A stretch of 64,000 nt of DNA, from positions 850,380 to 914,379 of the forward strand of contig NZ_LSNE01000003.1 in NCBI RefSeq assembly GCF_001565895.1, given 5' to 3'. The notes under the pieces were generated by a model. The model was not told the DNA's origin, ran no database searches, and saw only the letters and a program-made list of their open reading frames with translations. Numbering within the stretch: the stretch's first letter is position 1; each line of letters begins with the position of its first letter. The DNA comes from Paraglaciecola hydrolytica. GTDB taxonomy: Bacteria > Pseudomonadota > Gammaproteobacteria > Enterobacterales > Alteromonadaceae. Positions 1 through 9,422 of this stretch are shown here, in pieces. The translations under genes were made by a program, and so were the position numbers.

Positions 1-2297
1 TTACGAAATACCGCTAAATCTGACTTATGAAAACCAAAGGCTAAGGGATGACTCAAATCAAGTTGGGTGGCAAATACGGCACCGGCTATGCGCTGTTTGG
101 CTTTAAAGGCTTCCATATCACTGTATTGCAGCCCCTTGATTTCAAAGGCCAGCGCAATGTCTTTATCGGACTTAAACTGAGTTTTGAGCCACTTATTATC
201 GGCAAACCATTTAATGGCCGACTGCTGGCCAATTAACACACCACCTTGTTTGAGCCATTTTTCAATACTCTCTACCGTTTTGGTGGCGACACTTTTATAG
301 TTACCTTCTACCCATATTATATGACTGTAATTCTCCAGCTTTACACTCGATAAACTATCCAAATCTACAATAGTAAGTGGCATTTCTAATTCTTTATCAA
401 AATGATGCCACACTTCTCCTGCTTCATACTGCGAAGTGCCTTCACCACCCACCAACAATACTTTAGGTAGCTCAATATTCACCATTTGGTTGCTTCCCAA
501 ATCTATACCCTGACGGGTCAAGCCTGAGGTAAGTGAATGTATGGCTATAGGTAGATCGCGACTTTGCTGATGTAATATTTCGAGCAGTTTGGTCGGCTGC
601 TTAAGGGCTGTAGGTATCATCACGCTACCTGCGCCAAAGCTAGTACTACCTTGAGTTGTTTGGGCTACCAAGGCATCGCCGGCAAGCTGCACTTTTACAC
701 CAGCTCGTAACAAGCGGCTGAGTAAAGTGGGTGCTTTTGAGTCATCCCATGTAAATGCATAAGCGTAGGCATTTTCAATTAGTTGAGGTTTTACATCTGC
801 ACGACTTGTTGAGGATTGTTTTTCTGGGGCGACTTTACGCCATAACTTTTTTTCTACTGGCGCATAATCAAGATTAAAAGCCAGCGGCAGGTTCCAGTTA
901 GATACGTCGTAAAAGGTATTGTCATCAAAACTTTGACGAGTCGAAAACAAGGACTTAATTAAACGATAACGTTCTTGCTCCAAGGGTACAAAAATACTGT
1001 TGCTTGCTACAAAGTTTTTATCATCAACCTTAATATCTTTTGCTGGTGCAAAAAACTCAATTTTATGAGCCTGCAAAATTGCCTGAAAACGAGCAAACCG
1101 AGAGTCGTCCAATGCCTCTTGCACTAGGTAGCCACTTAAGTCATCTTTTTTAACTAACTGTTCGGTTTGTTGGGCAAACTCTTGTTGATAGTTAAGTAAG
1201 GCGGATTTATTGGCTAAAGCACCGGCAAAGGTTGAAAGCGAAGTAGTAACTTGATTTTGAATCGTTTGTTGAAAGCTTAACAAACCATTGGCGGTATCGC
1301 GCAAATGACCACGACTACTGGCTTGTTCAAAGAGAATACCTATGCTGCCAAAGGCGTCTGGATAGGTAGAACCTTTACCATAATAAAAGTCATCGTATCC
1401 TTCTTGAGTGAAATATAGCTGCTTAGTGTCATCTAAGGCTTTGGCATGAAAATCCCCAAGTGCCGCGGTTAATTCAACATTTTTAAGTGGCGTCCAAGGA
1501 TTTTTACGTTCAGGCACACCTGGTTGAAAAAAGAATGTTGAGTCAGAACCCATTTCATGAAAATCAGTTAATACATGGGGTCGCCATTTTTGGTATTGGG
1601 CAATACGTGCACGGGATTCTGGATGCGTTAACAATAACCAATCGCGGTTTAGATCAAACCAATAATGATTCGTACGTCCTGATGGCCACGCTTCTTGATG
1701 TTCTCTGTTCATCGGATCGGCCACTAAAGTCTGGCCTTTGTGCATGTTGGCCCATTGAGCAAAACGCGACAAACCATCGGGATTAATGCTGGGATCAAGC
1801 AATACGATATTGTCTTTTAATAAGGCGTCGATTTGTGCGTTTTGGCCTGCCGCCAAATAATAAGCAACTAATAGAGCCGCGTTGCTACCTGATGATTCGT
1901 TACCATGCACACTGTAACCCATCCACAGCACCAAGGGATCGTTGTCATTAGCAGGTTTACCAAGGTTTGCTACATGCTGTGCCTGCAACTCTGACAACTT
2001 ATTTTGATTAGCTGGCGAGGTAAAAGCTAACAATAATAAAGGGCGGTTTTCATGACTGCGGCCGGTTTCTAGCAAACTCACACGATCCGACTGTGCAGCG
2101 AGAGTACGCATATAATTTACAATTTGATCATGACGAACATGCCAATCACCCACTTCAGCCCCCAAAGATTGGGTAGGACTAGTAATAGTGGGATTATATT
2201 GGGTATTGGCAGGTAAGTAGTCGTTATCGGTCACTGCGAACAGTGTTTGGCTGGTTAAGAGCAAACTAAGGGCAAAAGTAAAAAATAATCGTGACAT
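1..2297 (-). CDS. M14-family zinc carboxypeptidase, secreted (3' end beyond window)
   Basis: The frame from the ATG at 2297 stays open for 765 codons and leaves the left edge without a stop, so only the C-terminus is missing. Residues 1-21 form a signal peptide (hydrophobic core, then LFA-VT). The M14 signature is present: HGNES at about 131-135 supplies the HxxE zinc ligands, NPDG follows at about 172, DLNRD at about 215-219 carries the substrate-binding Asn-Arg pair, and the His of DFHEMG (about 247) is the likely third zinc ligand. Glu324 in ILFEQASSRG fits the catalytic glutamate. The C-terminal half, about 400 residues, resembles the extra domain of the long Alteromonadales M14 proteins and has no recognised catalytic role. 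Role inferred: periplasmic or extracellular removal of C-terminal residues from peptides. It is divergent from nfuA across 155 bp. Confidence 0.85.
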   Translation of the reverse strand, partial: MSRLFFTFALSLLLTSQTLFAVTDNDYLPANTQYNPTITSPTQSLGAEVGDWHVRHDQIVNYMRTLAAQSDRVSLLETGRSHENRPLLLLAFTSPANQNKLSELQAQHVANLGKPANDNDPLVLWMGYSVHGNESSGSNAALLVAYYLAAGQNAQIDALLKDNIVLLDPSINPDGLSRFAQWANMHKGQTLVADPMNREHQEAWPSGRTNHYWFDLNRDWLLLTHPESRARIAQYQKWRPHVLTDFHEMGSDSTFFFQPGVPERKNPWTPLKNVELTAALGDFHAKALDDTKQLYFTQEGYDDFYYGKGSTYPDAFGSIGILFEQASSRGHLRDTANGLLSFQQTIQNQVTTSLSTFAGALANKSALLNYQQEFAQQTEQLVKKDDLSGYLVQEALDDSRFARFQAILQAHKIEFFAPAKDIKVDDKNFVASNSIFVPLEQERYRLIKSLFSTRQSFDDNTFYDVSNWNLPLAFNLDYAPVEKKLWRKVAPEKQSSTSRADVKPQLIENAYAYAFTWDDSKAPTLLSRLLRAGVKVQLAGDALVAQTTQGSTSFGAGSVMIPTALKQPTKLLEILHQQSRDLPIAIHSLTSGLTRQGIDLGSNQMVNIELPKVLLVGGEGTSQYEAGEVWHHFDKELEMPLTIVDLDSLSSVKLENYSHIIWVEGNYKSVATKTVESIEKWLKQGGVLIGQQSAIKWFADNKWLKTQFKSDKDIALAFEIKGLQYSDMEAFKAKQRIAGAVFATQLDLSHPLAFGFHKSDLAVFR

Positions 2298-2452
2298 ATC
2301 AGCGCGTCCAAAAATCAAATAAACAATGAGCTAAACGCCAAGACTCGCATGTTTTAAACCAAATTAACATAAGGAAAAACCATTACTTGAGTGTTTTAGT
2401 CAAGTAATATTTGTTATGCTATAGCCATAGAGTAAAGCTAGTAGGGTTAAAC

Positions 2453-3031
2453 ATGATTTCTATTTCTGAAGCCGCGCAAGCGCATTTTTGTAAGTTGCTC
2501 GATAAACAAGAAGATGGCACAAATATTCGGGTTTTTGTGGTCAACCCCGGTACGCCAAGTGCAGAGTGTGGCGTGTCTTATTGTCCACCCGATGCAGTTG
2601 AGGCCAGCGATACCACCCTTGAGTTTAACGGTTTTGATGCCGTAGTCGATTTAGAAAGCGCGCCCTTTTTAGAAGGCGCTGAAATTGACTTCACTACCGA
2701 TCAAATGGGTTCGCAATTGACCCTTAAAGCACCGAATGCCAAAGCTCGTAAAGTAGAAGAAGATGCGCCGCTAATTGAGCGTATTAACTATATGATTGAA
2801 TCAGAGGTTAACCCGCAGTTAGCCAGTCATGGTGGTAAAGTCTCTTTAGTTGAAATTACCCCAGACAAAATTGCCTTGTTGCAGTTTGGTGGCGGCTGTA
2901 ATGGTTGTTCAATGGTCGACGTTACCCTTAAAGACGGTATCGAAAAACAAATGTTAGCTAAGTTTTCTGGTGAATTGGTTGGTGTTAAAGATGCTACCGA
3001 ACACAAAGCGGGCGAACATTCTTATTATTAG
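2453..3031 (+). CDS. nfuA: Fe-S biogenesis protein NfuA
   Basis: 192 residues, nearly colinear with E. coli NfuA (191 residues). NfuA carries [4Fe-4S] clusters to apo-proteins, particularly under oxidative stress or iron limitation. The N-terminal degenerate A-type domain begins [11 protein letters not shown] and the C-terminal Nfu domain holds the cluster-binding CNGC motif in [14 protein letters not shown]. The C-terminus GEHSYY matches the family. I chose the ATG at 2453, giving MISISEAAQ, over an in-frame ATG at 2411 because family members begin exactly here; the 14 extra residues of the longer form are not conserved. A small membrane-protein gene follows after 15 bp, so the two are probably co-transcribed. 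Confidence 0.97.
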   Translation: MISISEAAQAHFCKLLDKQEDGTNIRVFVVNPGTPSAECGVSYCPPDAVEASDTTLEFNGFDAVVDLESAPFLEGAEIDFTTDQMGSQLTLKAPNAKARKVEEDAPLIERINYMIESEVNPQLASHGGKVSLVEITPDKIALLQFGGGCNGCSMVDVTLKDGIEKQMLAKFSGELVGVKDATEHKAGEHSYY

Positions 3032-3046
3032 TAATGTGTAGTACAC

Positions 3047-3307
3047 ATGAAGTGGCTGCAAAATTTTGCTAATCAGACTGATAAACGCTGGGCCGAATTT
3101 AAGTTCGGCCTTGGCATTTTTGTTATTGGCGCTTTACTGATTTTAGCTGGCGCACGTTGGTGGATGTATCTGCAAATTCCCGCTGTTATATTGTTATTGA
3201 TTGGCGGCGGGTATGCAGCCAAAGGCTATTTTGGGATCTTGCTATATCGTCTAACGAGTAACTTTCAGAAAGCTAAACCACCTGCCGAGTTTGATAAAGA
3301 TAAATAA
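3047..3307 (+). CDS. small two-TM membrane protein, unknown function
   Basis: 86 residues with a short amphipathic N-terminus (KWLQNFANQTDKRWAEFKFG) and two hydrophobic segments at about 21-38 and 43-70, ending in a charged cytoplasmic-looking tail. It starts 15 bp after nfuA on the same strand, which suggests one transcript. I do not recognise a family. Its last 35 bp overlap the 3' end of the convergent MATE gene, so both stop codons lie inside the other gene. The membrane protein call is seen directly; any link to Fe-S metabolism would rest only on position. Confidence 0.7.
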   Translation: MKWLQNFANQTDKRWAEFKFGLGIFVIGALLILAGARWWMYLQIPAVILLLIGGGYAAKGYFGILLYRLTSNFQKAKPPAEFDKDK

Positions 3308-4598
3308 AATAGCCGCCTAAGCTCAGCCCTCGAGCGAATAAAAAGGCCAATAATGCAATCCACAAGCCTTGATTACCCATATCGTTAAATAGCCACCACA
3401 AAGGCAAATAGGCCAACAAGGCACTCGCTAACATGGAGTTTTGCATGGCTTTGGCGCGTGTCAGTCCAACAAATACGCCGTCTAATAAAAAACACCAATG
3501 AGCAACTAGGGGCAGCACAGCGACAATGGCTAAATAGTCAGTAGTTGCCTTTTGTAAGTTTTGGTGGCTAGTTAGCAGAGCTACTATGCCATCGCCAAAA
3601 AACCAAAACACCGCGCTATAAGTGATGGCCAGTCCTGTTGACCACACTAAACTTTGCATCACCACCGCAGCCAAAGCCACAGGATTTTTTTTGCCTTTTT
3701 GTTCACCTACTAAGGCTTCTGCGCTAAAGGCAATGCCATCCAAACCTAGAGCGATTAGACTGAAAAACTGTAGGAGTATGGCGTTTACAGCCGCGCTGGT
3801 TTGACCAAAACGCATACCCTGAAACACCAAAAACGCCAGACACAATTGCAAAGTAATATTACGTACAAAAGAGTGGCCATTAAGCCCTAATAAACCGCGC
3901 ATTTGGCTCAGAGTAAACCACGCAACTTGGATGTTAAGCGCTGGCAGCCTGCGCCCAACCGCCCATAAACTCAGACCACAAATAGTATATTCAGCAACTA
4001 CGGTAGCTAAGGCAACACCACTCACATCCAGTTTAAAATACACTACTAATATGATACTTAAAATTGCATTTAAGACATTGCCGATGATCTGGATCCACAT
4101 AACCTGTTTGGCTTGTTGCTGACCTATCAGCCAGCCGACTAATACCAGATTAGCTAAGGCGGCCGGTGCGCCCCAAATTCGGCTGGCAAAGTAGTCTTGA
4201 ATGACCTGAGCAACTTCTAACTGGGCATTGGCTAAAAACAAAACTGCCTCTAACCACCATCCTTGTGTCAGGAGTAAAAAACAACTTAATACTAGACTCA
4301 AAAGTAATCCTTGAGCTAAACATTGTGCTGCTTTGTCACTATCACCTTGACCTAAAGCTTGGGCGCTAAGGCCAGTACTGGTCATACGTAAAAAGCCGCA
4401 AAGCCAATATAACTGGGTGATAAATAAACCTGCTACTGATGCGCCCGCCAAATAATGAGCAGAATCTAAATGACCGAGCACGGCGGTATCCACTAAACCC
4501 ATGAGTGGCGTGGTGAGATTGCTGAGGATCATCGGCGCGGCGATAAAAAGAATGGGCCGATGTAAACTTGGCTTTAAAAATTTTGATAAGCTATGCAC
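3273..4598 (-). CDS. MATE family efflux transporter, DinF-like
   Basis: 441 residues with about 12 hydrophobic segments, the length and organisation of MATE multidrug/cation antiporters. The N-terminus PILFIAAPMILSNLTTPLMGLVDTAVLGHL is typical of the DinF branch (NPxxL...DxxVLGHL), including the Asp in TM1-2 used for ion coupling. The family exports cationic drugs or damaged metabolites using a proton or sodium gradient. In E. coli dinF lies directly behind lexA and is SOS-induced. Here it lies 10.6 kb from lexA, and I see no LexA box in the 34 bp separating it from the divergent deacetylase gene. The 3' end overlaps the small nfuA-linked gene by 35 bp. Confidence 0.88.
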   Translation of the reverse strand: MHSLSKFLKPSLHRPILFIAAPMILSNLTTPLMGLVDTAVLGHLDSAHYLAGASVAGLFITQLYWLCGFLRMTSTGLSAQALGQGDSDKAAQCLAQGLLLSLVLSCFLLLTQGWWLEAVLFLANAQLEVAQVIQDYFASRIWGAPAALANLVLVGWLIGQQQAKQVMWIQIIGNVLNAILSIILVVYFKLDVSGVALATVVAEYTICGLSLWAVGRRLPALNIQVAWFTLSQMRGLLGLNGHSFVRNITLQLCLAFLVFQGMRFGQTSAAVNAILLQFFSLIALGLDGIAFSAEALVGEQKGKKNPVALAAVVMQSLVWSTGLAITYSAVFWFFGDGIVALLTSHQNLQKATTDYLAIVAVLPLVAHWCFLLDGVFVGLTRAKAMQNSMLASALLAYLPLWWLFNDMGNQGLWIALLAFLFARGLSLGGYFIYLYQTRQVV

Positions 4599-4632
4599 AG
4601 ACTGAAGTACCTACAAATAAACGGACAGTTAA

Positions 4633-5688
4633 ATGCCAAGAAGCTTAGCAAAAATAGTTTTTACCCTGATTTTGGCTGGTTGTGCTCACTTAAGCTGGGC
4701 AAAAGATAACGCAGTGATCTTACTTTATCATCATGTTTCTGAGCAAACCCCTGCGGTAACCTCGGTTTCACCTAAGGTATTTCGTGAGCATTTAAGCTAT
4801 TTGGCCAAACATCATAACGTGCTACCACTGAAAACAATCGTTGAAGCTATTGTCCAACATAAGCCGTTACCAGACAAAACAGTCGCCATTACCTTTGATG
4901 ATGGTTACGATAATATCTTCGAAAACGCCCATCCTCTGCTCAAAGAATTTGGCTTTCCTTACACTGTGTTTGTTAACCCTCCTTTAATTGATTCTGTGGC
5001 TTATCAATTGACGTGGCAACAAATCAAGACCATGGCCAGCGAAGGAGCTAGTTTTGCCAATCACGGCAATTATCACGATCATTTATTGGGCAGAAAAGAG
5101 CAAGAATCAGAACAACTGTGGTTAAAGCGGGTAGTCTCAGAGGTTGAAGAGGCGGAGCATACTCTCAAACAACAGTTAGGTTACAGTTTAAAATATTTTG
5201 CTTATCCCTATGGCGAGTTTAATGTCGTATTAAAAAATGCCCTACGGGAACGAGGTTATGTAGGCTTTGCCCAAATATCCGGAGCCGTAGCGAGCTACAG
5301 TGATATGGGAGCTTTGCCGCGCTTTCCTGCCGCGGGGATTTACAGTAATTTAACTAGCCTAAGTACTAAACTTAATACCTTGGCCATGCCAGTCAGTGAA
5401 TTGTCACCACAAAATCCAATATTGAGTTTACCAACTAGGCCATTCGATTTCGAATTTAGCGTGGAGACCAGCGATATCAACTTGCGCCAACTTAGCTGTT
5501 TTGTAGCAGATAAACAGGTAACAACAACTATTCAAAATAATAGAGTCACCGTGCCTTTTACACCTGTTTCTAAAGCGGGAAGGCAGCGAATTAACTGCAC
5601 CAGTCCAAGCATTGACGACAAAGGCCGCTATTATTGGTTTTCACAGCCTTGGTTTCTTCCAACTACCGATGGGCAGTGGTTAGACTAA
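4633..5688 (+). CDS. polysaccharide deacetylase (NodB-like), exported lipoprotein
   Basis: 351 residues. The N-terminus has a lipobox, LILAGC with Cys17, so the protein is probably anchored in a membrane after export; a type I cleavage site (SWA-KD) is a weaker alternative. The NodB/CE4 domain runs from about 28 to 230: TFDDGYDN at about 86-93 contains the catalytic and metal-binding Asp pair, FANHGNYHDH at about 137-146 supplies the metal His residues, and AYPYGEFN the third family motif. This order resembles the deacetylase domain of PgaB, which removes N-acetyl groups from poly-GlcNAc, but no pga genes are nearby, so the substrate is open. The C-terminal 120 residues look like a beta-rich accessory domain. 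The 3' end overlaps the convergent GNAT gene by 9 bp. Confidence 0.85.
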   Translation: MPRSLAKIVFTLILAGCAHLSWAKDNAVILLYHHVSEQTPAVTSVSPKVFREHLSYLAKHHNVLPLKTIVEAIVQHKPLPDKTVAITFDDGYDNIFENAHPLLKEFGFPYTVFVNPPLIDSVAYQLTWQQIKTMASEGASFANHGNYHDHLLGRKEQESEQLWLKRVVSEVEEAEHTLKQQLGYSLKYFAYPYGEFNVVLKNALRERGYVGFAQISGAVASYSDMGALPRFPAAGIYSNLTSLSTKLNTLAMPVSELSPQNPILSLPTRPFDFEFSVETSDINLRQLSCFVADKQVTTTIQNNRVTVPFTPVSKAGRQRINCTSPSIDDKGRYYWFSQPWFLPTTDGQWLD

Positions 5689-6297
5689 GGATTTGCTCAT
5701 ATGCAGATGACGAGAGAAACCCAAATTCTGCATCTCAGCAGTCAGTGCTGAGGTGCTGAGAATACTAAAGCCTCGTTGTAGGTAAAACTGAATGGCGTTG
5801 TGATTGTCTTGTGAAACATCAAGGCTTAACTGTGACTTACCGTTTTGTAAGGCAAGCTCAGTCATAAAGTTAAGTAGTTGGCTAGCGACTCCCTGCTTTT
5901 GATATTCTAGATTTACACTCAGATGTCCAATACACCACTCATGAGGCTGTGGCCCAGGAATAATCTGTTGCGTGATCTGACTGCGAGCGAGCACTTCGAG
6001 ACTTAGTTCGACTCCAAAATACGCGACTACACTGTGCAATGTAGCCTGATGAAAGTGAGTTTTAAGCTCAGAGTGCCAGCCACATACCGCCGCTAAAATT
6101 TTATCATCTTCAATGGCTACATAATGATTAGCAAAGCCATATTGACCATCTTTATGTTGCAAAGCACTGAGCAGAAAGTCTCGCGGGTTATATGGCTTGG
6201 AGGTGCCAAAAACAGATTCGAGGATTTGTGGACCGGAAGCATAGATCAGCTCGGCCAATTGGGATGCATCTTGTTGGCAAGCTGGTCTGATGTTCAT
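5680..6297 (-). CDS. GNAT family N-acetyltransferase
   Basis: 205 residues in the GNAT fold. The acetyl-CoA-binding motif A is visible as LSVNLEYQKQGVASQLLNFM (Q/R-x-x-G-x-A/G core at about 152-158), followed by LSLDVSQDNHNAIQFYLQRGF, the motif B region with the usual N-A-x-x-F/L-Y-x-x-G-F pattern. The N-terminus (NIRPACQQDASQLAELIY) is the standard beta1-alpha1 opening. The acceptor substrate cannot be read from the sequence. It starts 10 bp after the sco gene on the same strand, so it may be the last gene of the surf1-ctaA-ctaB-sco transcript, although no role in oxidase assembly is implied. Confidence 0.85.
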   Translation of the reverse strand: MNIRPACQQDASQLAELIYASGPQILESVFGTSKPYNPRDFLLSALQHKDGQYGFANHYVAIEDDKILAAVCGWHSELKTHFHQATLHSVVAYFGVELSLEVLARSQITQQIIPGPQPHEWCIGHLSVNLEYQKQGVASQLLNFMTELALQNGKSQLSLDVSQDNHNAIQFYLQRGFSILSTSALTAEMQNLGFSRHLHMSKSLV

Positions 6298-6307
6298 TTA
6301 GTGTCTG

Positions 6308-6943
6308 TTAATTAGCACTCAGAATTTTTAGATCGGCGAGGATCTGCTGAGCATCACTTAAAGCGATTTTACCGGGTACCATTTGTGCTTTAAAGCGCCC
6401 AATTACTTGAGCTTGTGGATTGACCAAGATTACCGATGAACTGTGATCCACCAAATAATCCGGATTGTCGGTACTTTCACTCATGGAGTACATCATGCCC
6501 ATGGCGCGTACTAGCGGAAACAATTCTTTGTGTTCACCGGTCACACCTGCAAACTCAGGCTCAAAAAAGTTTACATATTCATTTAAGCGTTCGGGTGTAT
6601 CACGCTGGGGATCAACCGATATAAACACCACTTGTATCGGATATTTACTAGGTAAGGCTTTAAGCTGTGGATAGATGGATTTGAGCTCAGCTAAGGTGGT
6701 GGGACATACATCAGGGCAAAAGGTATAACCTACAAAAACTAAACTCCACTGCCCTAACAATTGCTCAGTGGTAAAAGCTTGTTGGTGATTATCCACCAAC
6801 TGAAAATCAGGTAGTGCTCTAGGTTGAGGATATAAACTTATATAACTTGGCTCGTCACTTTTGGGTGGAGAGAGAGTTAACGCCGCTACAATACCAATGA
6901 TTAAGGCAACTAAAGCTACGAGTCCAGCTTGGAATTTAGTCAT
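6308..6943 (-). CDS. SCO1/SenC family copper chaperone for cytochrome c oxidase
   Basis: 211 residues: one N-terminal membrane anchor (about 8-24) and a thioredoxin-like domain facing the periplasm. The copper-binding CPDVC motif lies in YTFCPDVCPTTL at about 76-81 and the distal His ligand in DHSSSVILV near 167. SCO proteins deliver copper to, or reduce, the CuA site of oxidase subunit II; the coxB gene in this locus encodes a CuA subunit, so the partner is nearby. The ATG lies 2 bp after the ctaB stop, so the genes are very probably co-translated. Confidence 0.93.
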   Translation of the reverse strand: MTKFQAGLVALVALIIGIVAALTLSPPKSDEPSYISLYPQPRALPDFQLVDNHQQAFTTEQLLGQWSLVFVGYTFCPDVCPTTLAELKSIYPQLKALPSKYPIQVVFISVDPQRDTPERLNEYVNFFEPEFAGVTGEHKELFPLVRAMGMMYSMSESTDNPDYLVDHSSSVILVNPQAQVIGRFKAQMVPGKIALSDAQQILADLKILSAN

Positions 6944-6945
6944 GT

Positions 6946-7860
6946 TTAAAATCTAAAATAATGATCAAGTAACAACACCACAAACAGCACCATTAAATGA
7001 ATAATTGAAAATTTAAATGTTTGCATGGCCGTATCTTCAGTACTGGCAAATTTTAGTTTCCAGGCGTAGTACAAAAAACCAATGTTAAGCAGCGTTGAGC
7101 CAACTAGATAAATCAAACCTGCCATACCGATTAAATACGGCAATAAACACACTACCAATAACAATATGGTGTAGAGCAAAATCGAGGTTTTAGTAAAGTC
7201 TATACCATGAGTAACGGGTAACATGGGCACTTGAGCGCGCGCATAATCTTTTTCACGGTGGATTGCCAACGCCCAAAAGTGAGGAGGTGTCCAAACAAAT
7301 ATAATCAACACTAATAACAAAGCTTGTGCGTTAATTTCGCCCGTCACGCTGGTCCAACCCAGCAATGGTGGTGCTGCGCCAGCTAAACCACCTATGACGA
7401 TATTTTGTGGTGTGGCACGTTTGAGATACATAGTATAAATCACGGCGTAACCGACTAAACTTGCCAAGGTTAGTAAGGCTGTCAGGCGATTAACCCATAG
7501 CTCTAAAATGATGTAACCCAAAACACTTAGTAGAGCTGCAAAAATTAAGGCTTTTTGTGGGGTGATTTTACCCTTCGGCACTGGGCGATTAAAGGTACGC
7601 GCCATTTGACTGTCGATGCGCCTATCAACTACATGATTAATCACGGCAGCAGCAGATGATAAAAAACCAATACCGGTTAAACCAGCCACTAGTATCTGCC
7701 AACTTATCCAAGTGTCACTAGCCAAACACATGCCCACCAAAGCCGTGAGTAACAATAACATCACTACTTTGGGTTTAGTCATTTCATAGTAGTCTTGGCA
7801 GACAGCAATGAGCTTAGCGGAATTTTTTTGTTGCCCAGTGGCTACGGCCTTATTCACCAA
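6946..7860 (-). CDS. ctaB: protoheme IX farnesyltransferase
   Basis: 304 residues, UbiA superfamily, about nine membrane segments. It converts heme B plus farnesyl diphosphate to heme O, the first step toward heme A for the aa3-type oxidase encoded in the same locus. The first Asp-rich motif is [15 protein letters not shown] (about 92-106) with the following NRPVPKG, and the second polar motif is [20 protein letters not shown] near 200-219. It sits between ctaA (6 bp gap) and sco (2 bp gap) on one strand, in the usual ctaA-ctaB-sco order. Confidence 0.96.
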   Translation of the reverse strand: MVNKAVATGQQKNSAKLIAVCQDYYEMTKPKVVMLLLLTALVGMCLASDTWISWQILVAGLTGIGFLSSAAAVINHVVDRRIDSQMARTFNRPVPKGKITPQKALIFAALLSVLGYIILELWVNRLTALLTLASLVGYAVIYTMYLKRATPQNIVIGGLAGAAPPLLGWTSVTGEINAQALLLVLIIFVWTPPHFWALAIHREKDYARAQVPMLPVTHGIDFTKTSILLYTILLLVVCLLPYLIGMAGLIYLVGSTLLNIGFLYYAWKLKFASTEDTAMQTFKFSIIHLMVLFVVLLLDHYFRF

Positions 7861-7866
7861 TTTCTC

Positions 7867-8844
7867 CTAAGTTTTACGGTACAGTGTGTAACTTAAGGTT
7901 ATCAACACTAATAATAAACAAGCAGCAACAAAGTTATGCATTACCGCAACTGCAATGGGCAAACTAAATACCACATTACTCACCCCTAATATAATCTGCG
8001 CACCGAGTACCAACATCATCAGCACACACAGGCGTTTGATTAAATTAGCTGTGGCGGCTTTGTATAAACCTAAGGCTAACCAACTTAGGTAGATAAAGGT
8101 TACGAGTGCCCCGAGGCGATGCAGAATGTGCATGGTCATACGCTGGGCATAATCATGAGTACCATATTCGTAAGTTTCAGCGGCGGTAACACTAAATGCC
8201 CCTATAAAATCTAAATTTTCGTACCAAGAACCTTCACAAATGGGCAGTTCCGTGCACGCTAGCGAAGCATAGTTTGCTGATGTCCAGCCACCAAGTGCGA
8301 TCTGACAGGTCAGAATAAGCAGACCCAATAAAGCATATTTACCATAAATACGCATACGGTGATCACCACCAGGTATGCGGTAGGGTGTTAAACGTAAATA
8401 AAGTAAAAACAAACAACTCAGTACGCTAAATCCGCCAAGCAAATGCCCCATTACCACAACGGGTAACAGGTTGAGGGTAACTGTCCACATGCCCAAAGCA
8501 CCTTGAAAGCATACTAGGCAAACCAGAAAAAATGGCAGTTTAAGAGGGCGGTGATAGCTACGCTGGATAAAGCTTAATAGAAAAATAAAAACAATAACTA
8601 AACCCAAAGTACTGGCAAAGTAGCGATGGATCATCTCATTCCAAGCTTTGTGCTCTTCAAAAGGCCTATCGGGAAAATGTTGTTGCGAGGTTTCTATGTG
8701 TTTAGTGGTATCGGCAAAACTTAAATGGCCATAACAGCCAGGCCAATCAGGACAACCCAAACCAGCGTCGGTCAACCTAGTATAAGCACCTAATATGATG
8801 ACGATCATAGCCAGTAAAATACTTAACAGTACTAGCTTTTTCAT
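7867..8844 (-). CDS. ctaA: heme A synthase (COX15/CtaA family)
   Basis: 325 residues with about eight membrane segments. It oxidises the methyl group of heme O to the formyl group of heme A, acting after ctaB. The N-terminal GAYTRLTDAGLGCPDWPGCYG holds the conserved Arg-Leu-T/S, Asp and Gly-Leu elements. Two Cys pairs are visible, CPDWPGC (about 31-37) and CTELPIC (about 197-203), as in the cysteine-pair class of CtaA. His residues in IHRYFAS, GHLLGG, MHILHRLGA and MHNF are candidate heme ligands. It lies 6 bp upstream of ctaB and 11 bp downstream of the preceding accessory gene. Confidence 0.96.
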   Translation of the reverse strand: MKKLVLLSILLAMIVIILGAYTRLTDAGLGCPDWPGCYGHLSFADTTKHIETSQQHFPDRPFEEHKAWNEMIHRYFASTLGLVIVFIFLLSFIQRSYHRPLKLPFFLVCLVCFQGALGMWTVTLNLLPVVVMGHLLGGFSVLSCLFLLYLRLTPYRIPGGDHRMRIYGKYALLGLLILTCQIALGGWTSANYASLACTELPICEGSWYENLDFIGAFSVTAAETYEYGTHDYAQRMTMHILHRLGALVTFIYLSWLALGLYKAATANLIKRLCVLMMLVLGAQIILGVSNVVFSLPIAVAVMHNFVAACLLLVLITLSYTLYRKT

Positions 8845-8855
8845 GCCTGATTCCC

Positions 8856-9422
8856 CTAGCCAATACGCGATAATTTAAGCACTTTTCGCATATCAGATAA
8901 AATATCTCGACTATGGAGTACTGCTTGTTGTTGGTCATGCTGCGTTGGATAACGCAAAATGATGTTATTTAATGTATCAGCGATGAAAATACCATTTGTT
9001 GTAACTTGTTTAAACACTTGATTAACACTTTGTTGATCAGAAGCAAGTACACTGAGATGTTTGTTGCTCGCCATTGCTGTGATGGCTGTTGCATCACTGT
9101 CTGGCAAGACGATGACAAGGGCTTCGACTCTGTCTTGTTCTTTACCTAGGGCGCTGTGTAATTGCGTTAAGCTATAAATGGCATTTTCGCAGCTTGCGTC
9201 ACATTGGGCTGGCAAAACGTAAAGCATGCGCCATTTTTTTGTATGATCTTCGGCCAACAAGTTTGTCATATCTAAGGCGGGTTGTAACAATTCACCATTG
9301 TTAGTCGCGGCTTGCGTAAACCAATTATATTCTAAGGCGAATTTGGCTAAAATTACCGGCAGGGTAAACACCGCGATGAAAATCAAAATCAGGCCTTTAT
9401 TGCTTTTTTTAGTTGTGGTCAT
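8856..9422 (-). CDS. membrane-anchored thioredoxin-like protein of the cox assembly cluster
   Basis: 188 residues with one N-terminal membrane anchor (about 12-32) and a periplasmic domain. The stretch KKWRMLYVLPAQCDASCENA looks like the strand and turn of a SCO/thioredoxin fold carrying a CDASC pair where SCO proteins have CxxxC, and the C-terminal part (ILRYPTQHDQQQAVLHSRDIL) contains a His. I infer a redox or copper-related assembly role; genes of this size occur between surf1 and ctaA in other gammaproteobacterial cox loci as uncharacterised oxidase-associated proteins. The start overlaps the surf1 stop by 4 bp (ATGA), so translation is coupled. Confidence 0.75.
   Translation of the reverse strand: MTTTKKSNKGLILIFIAVFTLPVILAKFALEYNWFTQAATNNGELLQPALDMTNLLAEDHTKKWRMLYVLPAQCDASCENAIYSLTQLHSALGKEQDRVEALVIVLPDSDATAITAMASNKHLSVLASDQQSVNQVFKQVTTNGIFIADTLNNIILRYPTQHDQQQAVLHSRDILSDMRKVLKLSRIG

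Noticed and set aside
4599-4632. Possible SOS control of the DinF-like transporter
   Set aside because: No CTG-N10-CAG box lies in the short upstream gap, unlike at lexA.
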